Positions 10,401-20,115 of a stretch of 29,040 bases of DNA are shown in pieces. The notes under the pieces were generated by a model, which worked only from the letters and a program-made list of their open reading frames with translations, was not told where the DNA came from and did no database searches. The translations under genes were made by a program, and so were the position numbers. The stretch comes from Isoetes engelmannii (lineage: Eukaryota; Streptophyta; Lycopodiopsida; Isoetales; Isoetaceae). The stretch's first letter is position 1. Each line of letters begins with the position of its first letter. The DNA is taken from positions 1 through 29,040 of the forward strand of contig JAANSK020025577.1 in assembly GCA_011763485.2 (NCBI GenBank), given 5' to 3'.

Positions 10401-12133
10401 ATCAAAACCCACAGCAAGTCCTATACTATTGACATCTGCAGACACATCTGATGCACATCCAGAGCACAGGAAATCTAATGAAAAAGCTATTGCGGCCATG
10501 AAAGCACTTTTGTCCAGTCTGGATATTTCTGCAGAGCTTGCGGGCCCAGAACTTTATGCCCAATACTGTGATTTCGTGTCTGGTTTTAAAGAGATAGATG
10601 TCATGGACATGGATCCAGAAGAGAGTGATTCATTATCTGATGATGACTATGTCTTGGAGGTAAACTATCAATTACCAAAAACATCACTGATCATCTGGTG
10701 CATTTCTGAATGTAGGATTTAATAAATCTTTTGCAGGTCAATTCTGGAGCCAAAGCCTTTTTGTCAAGTTCATCTGTTTTGGAACATATACTCCCCTCAG
10801 TGCCTGCAGATGCATTTAAGGTATGCAATATCTGATGCAAATTGTTAAGTAAGTTCTTTAGCGTTTTTGGAGTTTTTTGAGCTGTTGCAATCTATACAAT
10901 TTTTCTGAACCAGCCTGTTATTTTGCAGGTAGCCTGCAGTGTGTATAAGAAATATGAAGAAGAAAGCCGTCTTCAAAAATCAGCTAGAGGATCATTTGTG
11001 CTTCCTTTTGATGCTTCTTGCAGGACTTCAAGTAAGCTGAAAATGGATACAGAATATCTTGATGGTAGGTCTGTAGTTAATGACAACGTGCAAAAGTGCG
11101 GGCTAGATGAAAAATTGGTCGAAGTTGAACTAGCTAGTGAAGAACTGGCTAGTGAGGAATTGGTCATTGAACAATCAGTTTATGTAACGAAGGAAGAACT
11201 GATGATCACAACTGAGGGGGTGAATGAAGATATGGTCACCTTAACAAGTGAAGTGAATGAAGACATGGTCACCTTAACAAGTGAAGTGAATGAAGACATG
11301 GTCACCTTAACAAGTGAAGTGAATGAAGACGTGGTCACTTTGACAAGCGAAAATGAGCAAGGTTCAGTTTCCATGGAAACCGAGATCACTTTATGTTGCA
11401 TGGATATACAGAAGAGAGAAATAGTAGAGGAAGTTCATGGTGTTCAAAATCTTGAGGGCAATGGTGACGATGACGAGATCCATGAGGTAAATGATGAACC
11501 GACAGTTCAGGCCTCAAGTGAGGAGGTTGTAAATGCAGTTTGTAATGGCTTATTAGAACAGCTTTCAGAGAAGCAGGACAATGAGCATACAGTTTTGAAG
11601 ACTTTATCCAAGGTCAACCATTTAATGAATGAGGAGAAAACTGCTGAAGTGACAGGAGATGCACCAGGACAAGAAGGATCTGGAATAATTGAGGTTGATG
11701 AGGCAAAAGGTATGTGTTGGCCAATTCAATGCCATCGTGGAAGCCCAAATTGAGACCATCCAAGTAATTTTGTTTTGATGCTCTGGACGATCCACATCGT
11801 TGCATGCTGCTTTAGGCAGTACCTGAGCATGGTTTGGTTTCACTGAATGAGTCAACATCCATCATTGTTTGTTTTAGGCATCCTTTACATGGTTCTTTGT
11901 ATATATTGTGTGCGTCGTAGGGTTGTCCAAACCACTCTGTGCTTCTCTGATGTTACATGGTTTTTCTTTGGGCAGAGCTAGAATCAAGTGCTTGCATCAT
12001 GTATGCCCTGAGGAAATACAGATATTATGTTCGCTTTCGGACATTTCAGCTTCAAAACATCGTTTCCCAGTGGCTAGAATTCTGTATATTATGCGGATCA
12101 CATTTAGCTTCAGGCTACCTACAGGATATTTAA
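7483..12133 (+). CDS. HIZ2: HIZ2/ZC3H13-like m6A-writer subunit, 5 exons
   Basis: Exons are 7483-8584, 8837-10659, 10737-10820, 10929-11709 and 11976-12133. All borders are GT-AG, the phases agree and the total is 1316 codons. The ATG sits in GACCATGG, with an in-frame TGA eight codons upstream. The protein is a long charged R/E/D/K/S-rich polypeptide. It has SSKRWK...DRWDGG near residues 105-130 (recalling SSKRRK...DRWNGG of plant HIZ2), a duplicated module of about 85 residues (449-533 and 556-640), a PLPPPPPFRPG run near 653, a Gly/Met-rich segment (about 710-825), AMKALLSSLD and FKEIDVMDMDPEESDSLSDDD near 940-970, and four 11-residue repeats (1101-1144). HIZ2 is the plant counterpart of ZC3H13 and binds HAKAI in the m6A methyltransferase complex in the nucleus. 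The family call rests on my memory of sequence patterns. I see no CCCH finger. Exon 5 is the least certain part. Without its splice the frame would stop at 11753. Confidence 0.72.
9079..9654 (+). repeat. Internal duplication in exon 2 of the HIZ2-like gene
   Basis: Two modules of about 255 bp (9079-9333 and 9400-9654, offset 321 bp) each encode EGR.RED.YY.SD.EYRSPYDE, then KEQ, a Ser/Asp-rich stretch, a Y-DG-RR-R sequence, and YKEDK.YKD followed by ERE or RER. They are diverged but clearly paralogous. The reading frame is kept throughout, so the duplication is part of a functional coding sequence. Confidence 0.85.
11220..11351 (+). repeat. 33-bp coding tandem repeat, four copies
   Basis: Four consecutive 33-bp units encode VNEDMVTLTSE, with the last reading VNEDVVTLTSE. 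The middle two are identical in DNA, which points to recent expansion or ongoing exchange. The repeat lies in exon 4 of the HIZ2-like gene, in an acidic low-complexity region (residues 1101-1144), so copy-number change would keep the frame. Confidence 0.95.
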
Positions 12134-12794
12134 TTTCTGTCATTTATTGGGACTTTGCACCTGAGTTTTTTTTGAACACTTGAGGGGTCATCCATGTAGG
12201 TAGCTCATTTTTTGTTTGCCTTAAGGCAAATCCTGGATAGGAACCTTGACACTTTTTTCATTATTCTTTCCTCTTGTACATACTTAACTGTACAGCAATT
12301 AGTTGCATCAATGTAATTAAATATTCATTGACTGGCTGGCTATGGCAAAGGCCTCTAAAGCTAGCCATGTCTTGTCCATTGAAAGAACAGAGCCTATTAA
12401 CTGCTGCATAATGATTTTATCTCTGCGCTTTACGGGTATGTCTAAAGAATCACTAATAGTCCCTGATATTTATAGCATCTTGTTAATGTCTTTAAGGGAT
12501 GACTGTTTTTAAGTTTTGCTTGTTTTTTATGCTGTAAAATGGTTGAGTTTATAAAAGAGTTTTGAGCCTTAGAAGCTGCCCTTTTTAATGGGAACTACTA
12601 GATTCGAGCTTTATGCTCATGGAGTTATTTGCAAATTGGATGTGCTACTAAATTATTGTCCTGATTCTTACATCATGGCCATATAGGTCTTGCACTACTT
12701 AATTCATGGAGTGTAAGCTATGTTAGCTTTTTTTAAGGCATGCAATGTTGACAAAACGAAGATATGTTCGCTATGTTCGCCTTTTACAAGGAAT
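12134..12794 (+). other. 3' UTR of the HIZ2-like gene and spacer
   Basis: AT-rich and without coding signal. The 3' UTR probably ends near 12310-12330, where TGTAATTAAATATT occurs, but no classic AATAAA is well placed. From about 12740 short repeats (TATGTTCGC twice, CAATGTTGAC and CAATGTCGAT) lead into the left arm of the next element. Confidence 0.4.
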
Positions 12795-13265
12795 GATGCA
12801 ATGTCGATGAAACAGGAAGGCCATGGTTATATCGGGGACCATCATCTATTTGGCCGAGTACCAAATATGATATAAGATAACGAGGATAAGAGAAATTTAC
12901 CAAAATGCCCTTAATTGTGACTAAATTCCTAAAAAGCCTTTTGTATTCTTAAAATTTCTAAAATGCTCTTTGTTCTCAAGTATTTTTTCAAATAGCCTTT
13001 TGTACTAAAAACTATAAAAAGAAGCCCTACAAATTTTCAAATTGCTCGTCCCTTTCCATTAGTCACGCTACATCCATCCTTAGCGCTACATCCTGGCCAT
13101 TGATGGCTAGGATATTCCTACCAAGATTCCCTCTAAGAGAATCTCGTCCACCTTTATAAAGTCAACCCTACACCAAACTTGATTTTCCACCTCAGCATAT
13201 GGTTTTGCCTCAATGGTTCCTTAATTCAATCATACAACGACTCCCCTACCTACAAGCAACAAACA

Positions 13266-13320
13266 AGCACGGAGCTGGGGGATTCGAACCCCCTATGCAC
13301 AGCAGATTCCATATAACTCC
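13266..13320 (-). other. tRNA-like T-arm (pseudo-tRNA or SINE remnant)
   Basis: On the minus strand a perfect T-arm is visible: GGGGG, TTCGAAT, CCCCC, with a GGTTCGAATCC B box, followed by AGCTCC. That 3' strand can pair with GGAGTT about 38 bases upstream, giving a six-pair acceptor-like stem. Only about 21 bases lie between that strand and the T-arm, so the D-arm and anticodon arm are missing and this is not a functional tRNA. It may be a truncated tRNA, an organelle-derived piece or a SINE head. Confidence 0.5.
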
Positions 13321-13776
13321 ATCTGCTAGCATGTTTATGACAAAGAAGAAGAGGAGCAATGATGATAAACGAATTAGAAACAAAATTACAAGGGATATGC
13401 TTCCGTAAGCTCTGCCTGCAAGAAATTGGCCCAGGAAACGAAGAACACATTGGCAGCATCTTTCCAAATCGTCAATAAACAGAGCTGTGAAAGGACAAAA
13501 AAGAAAGATGCGAGCAGTCTGCAGCGGGCCTCCCTGCATATTCTGCCACTCTGTTTCTATGCCTTCTGTTGCCGTTTCCGCTACCTATGGCATAGCCGCC
13601 TGTGTAGAAAAGCAAAGACAGCAATTTGGCCCACAGAGGGTACCCTTCAATCCTTAATTCTTCCAGAACTCAAACCCATAAAACCTGCCCCAATTTGCCC
13701 AGTTGGACTGGAATAAAAAGAAGAAGGATCGGGCAAAGGGGAAGGAACAGAGCCCACGAAAACCATTTGCTTTCTG

Positions 13777-13890
13777 CTGTATTTCCAAGAAACAAGCAGA
13801 ACTAAAAAAACCCTCGAATTAAAAACCTCTCGAACTAAAAACCTCCCCTGTATTTCCAAGAAACAAGCAGAACTAAAAACCCCTCCAACT
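13777..13890 (+). repeat. 71-bp direct repeat
   Basis: CTGTATTTCCAAGAAACAAG followed by CAGAACTAAAAA begins at 13777 and again at 13848. Between the copies, CTCGAATTAAAAACC and CTCGAACTAAAAACC form smaller repeats. It lies in the interior of the long-TIR element. Confidence 0.8.
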
Positions 13891-14393
13891 AAAAAACTCT
13901 GTTTCTACCTGGAATGGCCGGAATTCTGTGACGGAAGCTTCATGCACAGAGCAAACATTCTACTCCGGAGATAATACAAAGTAAGCGGGCAACGAACATA
14001 CACCGACCATGCCCTGCCATGCACTGCAAACCGCAACAAGCATATAAGCCACGAAACTCCTGAACGCCGGAATCCATCGGAGCTCCTCCACCATAGCCGG
14101 CCCGCCATGCCTTGCCCTGCACGCCATGCCCAGGTTTAAATAGAAATTTTCACTTATTATAGAAACCCCAAATAAAACAATTCCAAACCATTGCAACTTA
14201 AAAATCCCATTTTCCACGTCATCAAACTACGGATTTTCATACGAATACATGCCTTCAACCTTCCACTTTCATAAGTTATCCCGTACCCTTTTGTCCTCGT
14301 GGGAACCTTATTGACAACATTCTGAAGGTGTAAGATTGAATCAAATGGTTGGCCTACTCTTAAATCCATCATAGCATACACTCAAAATAAAAT

Positions 14394-15214
14394 GTGTAGA
14401 ATAGAATAGAATATAATAGATTTTTTATTGTCCACGGAGATCAATTGGCGTATGGGACCTAAACAAAGAGAGCAGCAAGCCGATTATTGTCATGATTAAA
14501 AAAACCCCGCCCCAAAGGGTCTTCGAGGGAAAAACCTTGGCGTACTGTACAATAATATAGTGCCATTCAATACCGCACCGACGGACATAGTTGAGTCCGT
14601 GTATCCATCGCCTTTTGAAGATATGAGCCCAGCAAGCCCACGTACGTCGTGTTCAATAGCTCATGCAATGGCTGGCCAGGCACGACTAACTGAATATTCC
14701 GTGCTCGGATATGATCGATTGCTGGGCAAGTCTGAAGTATGGCATTCATCTTCAATGACTCTCTGTTGGCAACACTGACAGATCCTTTCCTCGCGTGCCT
14801 CTCGGGTCCATCGTCCTGTCTCAAACCGGAGGCGATGTGCACCCGTTCGATGGAAGCTATCAGTCTCCGCCTCTCCATAGGCAAATAAGTACACAAATAG
14901 TGTTGTGGGCCTCGGGTGAGCATGGGATTGACCTGTTGCCTATAGTGTGCCAGCTTGACGTGTGCCAGTGCATCTGCATCCCAGAGTTTGCTAAGGAAGC
15001 AAGCCTTAAGATACTGCTTCAGTTGATCATGGTCCTTCTCTGTTCGTACGTGCACGCACCTGTGTGCCTGTACATTCCATAGAGTGAACCACTGAGCTTG
15101 CTTGTCCTTCCAACATGCTTTGAGGCGTTGTGGGCCCATTGGGCAAAGGGGCATCCCCCATATCAGCGACCTTCTGAAGACCACGAAGACCAAATTAGCC
15201 GTAGGACCCAAACA
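14394..15214 (-). mobile_element. LINE 3' fragment, copy 1 (RT C-terminal zinc knuckle)
   Basis: On the minus strand this fragment encodes the C-terminal part of a non-LTR retrotransposon polyprotein: LKACWKDKQAQW, YLKACFLSKLWDADALAHVK, then LRFETGRWTREAREERICQC with CQQRVIEDECHT (a zf-RVT-like CxxC...H knuckle) and CPA.DHIRAR. The knuckle and the flanking segments lie in different frames, so the coding sequence carries frameshifts. The 3' end reads GTTTAGGTCCCATA...TCTCCGTGGACAATAAAAAA and then an (ATTCT)n tail. The same body recurs at 26440-27190 and the same 3' end again at 24650-24732. It lies inside the long-TIR element. An end-like motif also occurs at its other edge (15181-15213). Confidence 0.75.
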
Positions 15215-15773
15215 ATAAATGGGGCAAAAAGGTAAAGAGAGAAATCAACTGCAAAACAAGAACGTAAAGCGAATCAATTCACCACTACTAATTAGGAAAG
15301 AGATTGACATTGGTACATCCAATCAATTTGTCTTTCAGCTACAAGAAATTTGAATTCGTACTTTTTGGAACCTGTACTTGCAAAGCTATGAAATAACCAT
15401 TTTCAAAACCATTCACAAATTGCTCTTCATGCTCATGAACCCATTTAAGAAAGTCTGGAAAAAGGCTCTAACCTATCACATATTGCTTTTGTGAATTTAT
15501 GATCATGCAAGAGGATCAAGAAAAAAGCTCTCCAAAATCCATCGCAAATTCCTTTGTGTACATGGCCAATGCAATTAACTAGGAAATCCGTGGTCCAGGC
15601 CAAAAATTTGGAGCATCGGCAATCAATGTCTGTATAAAGGAAGAATGGCATGAAGTACAAAGGGCTATTTGGGGAAATACTTAAAACTTAAGAGCATTTT
15701 GGGAAGTTTGAAAATACAAAGGGTTTTTTGGGAATTTACTCAACAATTAAAGGCATTTTGGTAAATTTCCCTA

Positions 15774-16075
15774 GGGATAACTAGAAACATTACGTGAGGT
15801 AAACCAAATCGTGTCTACGATAATAGAGATAACTAGGAACATTACGTGAGGTAAGGGGCCACAAATCTCACGTAATCTTATAGCGTAAGATGTTTGGGAT
15901 AGCTTCCCCTCCTTGTCCAGTCAATGTTTATAGGGTAAGCTGTTCGGGACAGTTTCCCTTGCTTGTCCTATAGATGCTGATCGGACAAGCAGGGGAAGTT
16001 GTTCCAAACAACTTACCCTATAAGATTACGTGAGATTTGAGGCCCCTTACCCCACATAATGTTCCCAATTATCCC
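15774..16075. mobile_element. Foldback MITE, about 302 bp, nested in the right TIR
   Basis: The segment begins GGGATAACTAG and ends with the inverse (AATTATCCC). It is flanked by TA on both sides (15772-15773 and 16076-16077). The arms carry AACATTACGTGAGGTAA, GGGGCC, AAATCTCACGTAATCTTATA and CTTGTCC in inverted order around a centre near 15950. Inverted similarity runs a little past the TA borders on the right (to about 16100), and the left arm carries a partial duplication (15776-15802 and 15828-15854). TA flanks fit a Stowaway/mariner-type MITE. Because of the duplication, the precise borders are uncertain. Confidence 0.6.
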
Positions 16076-16482
16076 TATTATCGTAGATCATATTTGGTAC
16101 TTGGCCTAGATGATGGTCCCCGAGATACCATCCTCTTCCTCTTTCGTCAACGTTGAGCCCGGAGCATTCCACCGGAACAAGTAGGGGAAGCTGGACCAAA
16201 CAACTTGCCCTAACAATATCAGAGTTGGAGAGTGCGACATGTCAACGTTTAGCAACAAGTTTGTACCTGTTCAACCGTGGCACATAATGCATTGACCCAG
16301 CTAACATTCCGTCTTATTGCTGTAAGTGGCATGGCAGGCTAAAATTGCATCATTCAAAATATTAACGACCCAACATATTGTTCTCCAAGGGACATTGAGC
16401 GAGTGCATGAACGTTTCTTATTTATTGAGTTTGGAGCCAAACCTCAAATAACCTATTAACTTCTGCAATTTTTGAAAGGGGC

Positions 16483-16722
16483 AGATGCTACCTAAAATTT
16501 TATATGGTTTTGGCAAGTATAAGTATACCAAAAGCGTATAAATCTGATGTTAAAAATAGGTTTTGGGCTCCCCAAGGTCTTTTGGCTTTTTCTTGTAATA
16601 GTAGATGCTACCTAAAATTTTATATGGTTTTGGCAAGTATAAGTATACCAAAAGCGTATAAATATGATGTTAAAAATAGGTTTTGGGCTCCCCAAGGTCT
16701 TTTGGCTTTTTCTTGTAATAGT
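16483..16722 (+). repeat. 120-bp tandem duplication, nearly identical
   Basis: The units 16483-16602 and 16603-16722 differ at only about two positions (for example AAATCTGATG against AAATATGATG). The unit contains TATATGGTTTTGGC, a GCGTATAAAT TATA-like block and CCCCAAGGTCTTTTGGC. Because 120 is a multiple of three, an open frame of 78 codons runs through both units, but I see no sign that it is a gene. Confidence 0.95.
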
Positions 16723-16840
16723 TTCCAAATTCGTAGGTAGAGTTTCTATTTAGGTTGGGGCAAGGCAAGGCAGGGTAGCGTGCAGGGCTAGGTTAGGGCG
16801 GCGTGGACATGATGGAGGGATTCCGCCAGGAGACAGATGC
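16723..16840 (+). repeat. Repeat related in inverse to 14040-14150
   Basis: TTTCTATTTAGG, GGCAAGGCA, GCGTGCAGGGC, GGCGG, ATGATGGAGG and GGATTCCG here match, in inverse, the block at about 14060-14145 inside the long-TIR element. The AT-rich stretch beyond it (to about 14260 inverted, and 16540-16720 here) also aligns loosely. The two are members of one dispersed repeat family of unknown type. Confidence 0.6.
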
Positions 16841-17520
16841 ACAAGAGCAAGCACTTTTCAGATTTAAGCAGATGAATTCGCACTTCTCAAGTTTAATCTC
16901 TATATCCAACCTATAAGATAGTATCTAGAACTAATCATACTCTCAAGATACTACTATTTAATAAGACACGAAAAATGTGCTTTATATTATTAATTGAATC
17001 ACTTGATAGTAATTAAATCACAAAGAACAAACCTAGGTCGGTGCTTCTCTTTTCATGTTGTTCTACAACACTAAGCATCATATGTTACATCTTAAAAATT
17101 GAATTTATACTAACAATTGCTCAAGGAACTGTGTCTTTTAAGAGATCCTATACGTTTCTTAAAAGATCTAGTTACTATGGTGCAAAACTGCTAAAATGCC
17201 ATATCATGATATTGATAGGTGAAAGTACGGTTATACTTTATAAGCACAACCTCTAGCAAAAATGGGCAGTTATTTCTAATGCTATTTCTACGCGTCGTGA
17301 TATAAATGATAAAGCTGGCGTGCGAAAATCTTTTTTAAGGTGGTACATTTGATAGTTATAAAGCATGAACAGAGCTATAACCCAAGTTTGTAATCTACCA
17401 TCCTAGCATAGATAAGACAGCCAGGAAAAGAAAAGCAAAATTAGAAGATTTTTGCAGAACATAAACCACACTGTTATACCAAAGGCCTCATACAGTTTAC
17501 ACATTGAACATCATATTACA

Positions 17521-17580
17521 AAGTCAATACCTTTGAGACCCTAAGTCAATACCTTTGAGAGCCTAATTCAGAACCTTTCG
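17521..17580 (+). repeat. 22-bp tandem repeat, about 2.7 copies
   Basis: AAGTCAATACCTTTGAGA followed by CCCT or GCCT occurs at 17521-17542 and 17543-17564. A diverged partial copy follows to 17580. Confidence 0.85.
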
Positions 17581-19013
17581 CAGGTGAGTAAACAAAAGAA
17601 AAGATGTGATCTAATGTAGAGCAAAATAGAACAATTAAAACAACCAAACTTGTATCAAGCATAGGCTCCCATGCTAATTGATTTTAGAGAAGCCAAACAT
17701 AATCAGAAGTTAGAATACTATGCATTAGGTGCTTCTTGCAAATAAACAACCTTCCACAGCTCTGGATAAAGAGGTAAATGCACCTAACCACATTGTTAGA
17801 AGAGTCCCATTCAAGTGGAGGATCCATGCTTTGCCCATTTCACTGCGCCCAAGCAGCTTGCTCACAAATGTGTGGTTGACAGTAAATCCAAGATATGCAA
17901 CATTTCATCCACTACAATGTTGGCTTTGCTCCGGCCAACTTTTGGTAACATGTCAAGTTGTACATGTACATGACTGATGCACACTTGCAGTAACATGTCC
18001 AAACTCGTCTTGAATGCCTACTATGATACATAGTTTGTCATTTTCCAACTGCCATATACTTGAGAGTATCACACTGATGCACAGTTACCACAAACATGGT
18101 GTTGATGTGTTAGTCTTGACTCTTACAACTCAAGGCATAATGCACGGACATGGCAGTGGGATGTTAGTCTTGGGGTCGTACGCCCAAGGAATGGGTTTGA
18201 GTATGCTGGTGAGAGATGGCAGATGCCAGAACCACAAACAACAAAGAGTTTTGGCAACTATAATGGCACAGCTTTGTTTCACATGTTTCTCCTATGAAGA
18301 AATAATACATATACAATTTTATAGATCTCTAAAATAATGCCATATTCTTTGCAGTCTCAGCAGACCTAAGTAAAATATGTCCCAATTCCAGAAAACCTTC
18401 ACTTCTCGTAGTTGGTTCTAAAAGCAAAATATTATCTGCAGTTGTTAAACTGCCTTTAAACCTCAACTCTGCTTCTGATAGTATTAACAACTAATTTCAG
18501 TTTCCACCATCCTGAATCCTACACCTACAATTAAGAAATACAACATATGTTTTATAGCTAAACAAAATGATAAAACAACTAGTACCTTCGACAACAACAG
18601 GCAGGAGATCCATCTCCGTCTCAATTGTGGCCAATCCCCTCCATCTAAACTAATCCCAGTGAAATCCCTATAAATTTTGGCAACTTAGGGGTTTTGCCAA
18701 AATGGTCTGATGTTTTAAGGAGGGTATATATCCTTTCATCTATAATCAACCTCGTATGATTCCCAAGCCATATCAAACATGGTTTTTGTTGGGGACAATT
18801 CCATACCCTAATTATACGTTATCCACATTGTGTGGTTGAGTAAGTCATGCATAAATAATCTAATTGCAAGGCAAATTGATGGAACTGCCGGCACTGCCTA
18901 AATGCATAAATGCATAATAAACAGGCTCCAAATGATTCTAGAGCTGCTCAATTCTCACACTAAAGAACTGCTGTATTCAGGTTGAGATGGTGGTTTTGAC
19001 CTGCAATCGTGTC

Positions 19014-19052
19014 TAGGCTTATTTCTATCATAGACTGATAGAAATAAGCCTA
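19014..19052. repeat. Perfect 17-bp inverted repeat, 5-base loop
   Basis: TAGGCTTATTTCTATCA (19014-19030) is followed by the loop TAGAC and then its exact reverse complement (19036-19052). The transcript of either strand would form a tight hairpin. Confidence 0.95.
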
Positions 19053-19806
19053 TGAATAAGCTTGGGCAGCCTGCAAAATATCGTTCTCGAATGGCTGTAC
19101 GTGTTGATAGAAAGTTCAACAGGGCATGTTGTAATATATACAGTATACTCCAAGGATGTAAGTAGCAGCTGAAAATATTCAAATTATTCAAAAAGGAGGA
19201 TCAATATGCACATATCTCTACCAATCTACAAATTAGAAAATTCCTTTTCCAGCATGAGAATCATTCAAGGGATAAAACTGTTAAACTATTTGCAAGATCA
19301 ACATGCTTCACTTCCTTGTTTACTCTCTCAATGCAATCTAGTTGTTGTTTCCTGTTACTGTCACATACGCCTATGTCACTTTTCATTAATATTTATCAAA
19401 AATGAGAACTCGTATTATTCTGGAACTCACTAATGCTTATGACGTATGATGAGCTATCAACAATCTCCTAAGGCTACTTTGTAAACTCTAGAACTCTAAG
19501 CACAATTTCCAATTCAGTAGAGGGATCTACGAAATACAGAGTAATAACATTGATAATGCTAAGTGGTACTTGCAAACTCGCTTAGTGCCGTTCCAGTCCA
19601 GTTTTGCATTGCAGGAACCAAAGCAGCAGCAAGAGCCCACAGCATGGTTATACCTGAAAATGAAAGCAGGATTGATGGAGGACAAACTTAAATATCTTAA
19701 AAAGCCTAAATATGCACAAGATCTTCACCTCCTCCTGCTGCAAGCGGCGGATCTGGAAAGATCGGGAGCCCAAGATCTATGCCACGACCTTGAAACTGTT
19801 GTGGCC

Positions 19807-19862
19807 TAGAATTTTATCTGTTTCAATGCGCGATGCAGAGCATTGAAACAGATAAAATTCTA
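19807..19862. repeat. Perfect 23-bp inverted repeat, 10-base loop
   Basis: The arm at 19807-19829 starts TAGAATTTTATCTG and ends CAATGC. It is repeated exactly in inverse at 19840-19862. The loop is GCGATGCAGA. It lies about 250 bp upstream of the Ole e 1-like gene. Confidence 0.95.
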
Positions 19863-19964
19863 TATCGGCTGAAAGTAGAAATTTGCAACTTCGTTCAAAG
19901 TAAAATCCGGCAACGAGAAACATTAGGTCATTTATCAATTTATCAGTATCAGTACTGCGGATTG

Positions 19965-20003
19965 CCATGTCAGCAAAAATGACACGTGTTCATGCTGACA
20001 TGG
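19965..20003. promoter_or_regulatory. 11-bp inverted repeat framing a G-box
   Basis: CCATGTCAGCA (19965-19975) and its exact inverse TGCTGACATGG (19993-20003) frame ACACGTGT (19982-19989), a palindromic G-box/ABRE-type core bound by plant bZIP and bHLH factors. It lies 113 bp upstream of the start codon of the Ole e 1-like gene, a sensible place for a regulatory site. Function is inferred from motif and position only. Confidence 0.5.
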
Positions 20004-20115
20004 CATGCTGAACGTGGGCAAAAAGAATGTTTTGGTGGTGCCCATTTCAACGTGCACCCTCACCCTTAGCCGCTTACTAGAAAAAACACTCTCTTCTTTC
20101 TCCATTGCCATATCC

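Larger units (their letters stand above)
12795..16165. mobile_element. Composite element with long terminal inverted repeats
   Basis: The left arm (about 12795-13020) reads in inverted form on the right (about 15650-15773 plus 16076-16165). Shared blocks, read inward from the left, are GAGGAAG/CAGGAAG, TCGGGGACCATCATCTA, AGTACCAAATATGAT, GATAA, GAAATTTACCAAAATGCC, TTAATTG, AAAATGCTCTT, AAGTATTT and AAATAGCC.TTTGTACT. This makes TIRs of roughly 200 bp around a 3-kb interior. The right arm is split by a foldback of about 300 bp. The interior encodes no transposase. It holds a tRNA-like T-arm, 71-bp repeats and a LINE 3' fragment. Long TIRs suggest a non-autonomous Mutator-like or foldback element, but I found no target duplication, so the superfamily is open. 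Confidence 0.7.
16841..19800. other. Gene-poor AT-rich DNA
   Basis: Open frames here are short, overlap on both strands and match nothing I know. The stretch contains a 22-bp tandem repeat (17521-17580), a ten-pair hairpin of ATTTTGGCAA near 18675-18705 and a perfect 17-bp hairpin (19014-19052). Confidence 0.5.

Noticed and set aside
16504-16740. 78-codon frame with an internal protein repeat
   Set aside because: It is a by-product of a 120-bp tandem duplication, a multiple of three; no independent coding evidence.
18014-18337. Open frame of 107 codons, briefly considered as a decayed PPR protein
   Set aside because: No PPR motif (MYAKCG, DVVSWN or similar) can be read in any frame; composition looks like chance.
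19560-19809. Possible small minus-strand exon (TTTTCAG then MLWALAAALVPAMQ)
   Set aside because: A signal-peptide-like 28-codon frame exists, but there is no partner exon or homology to support it.
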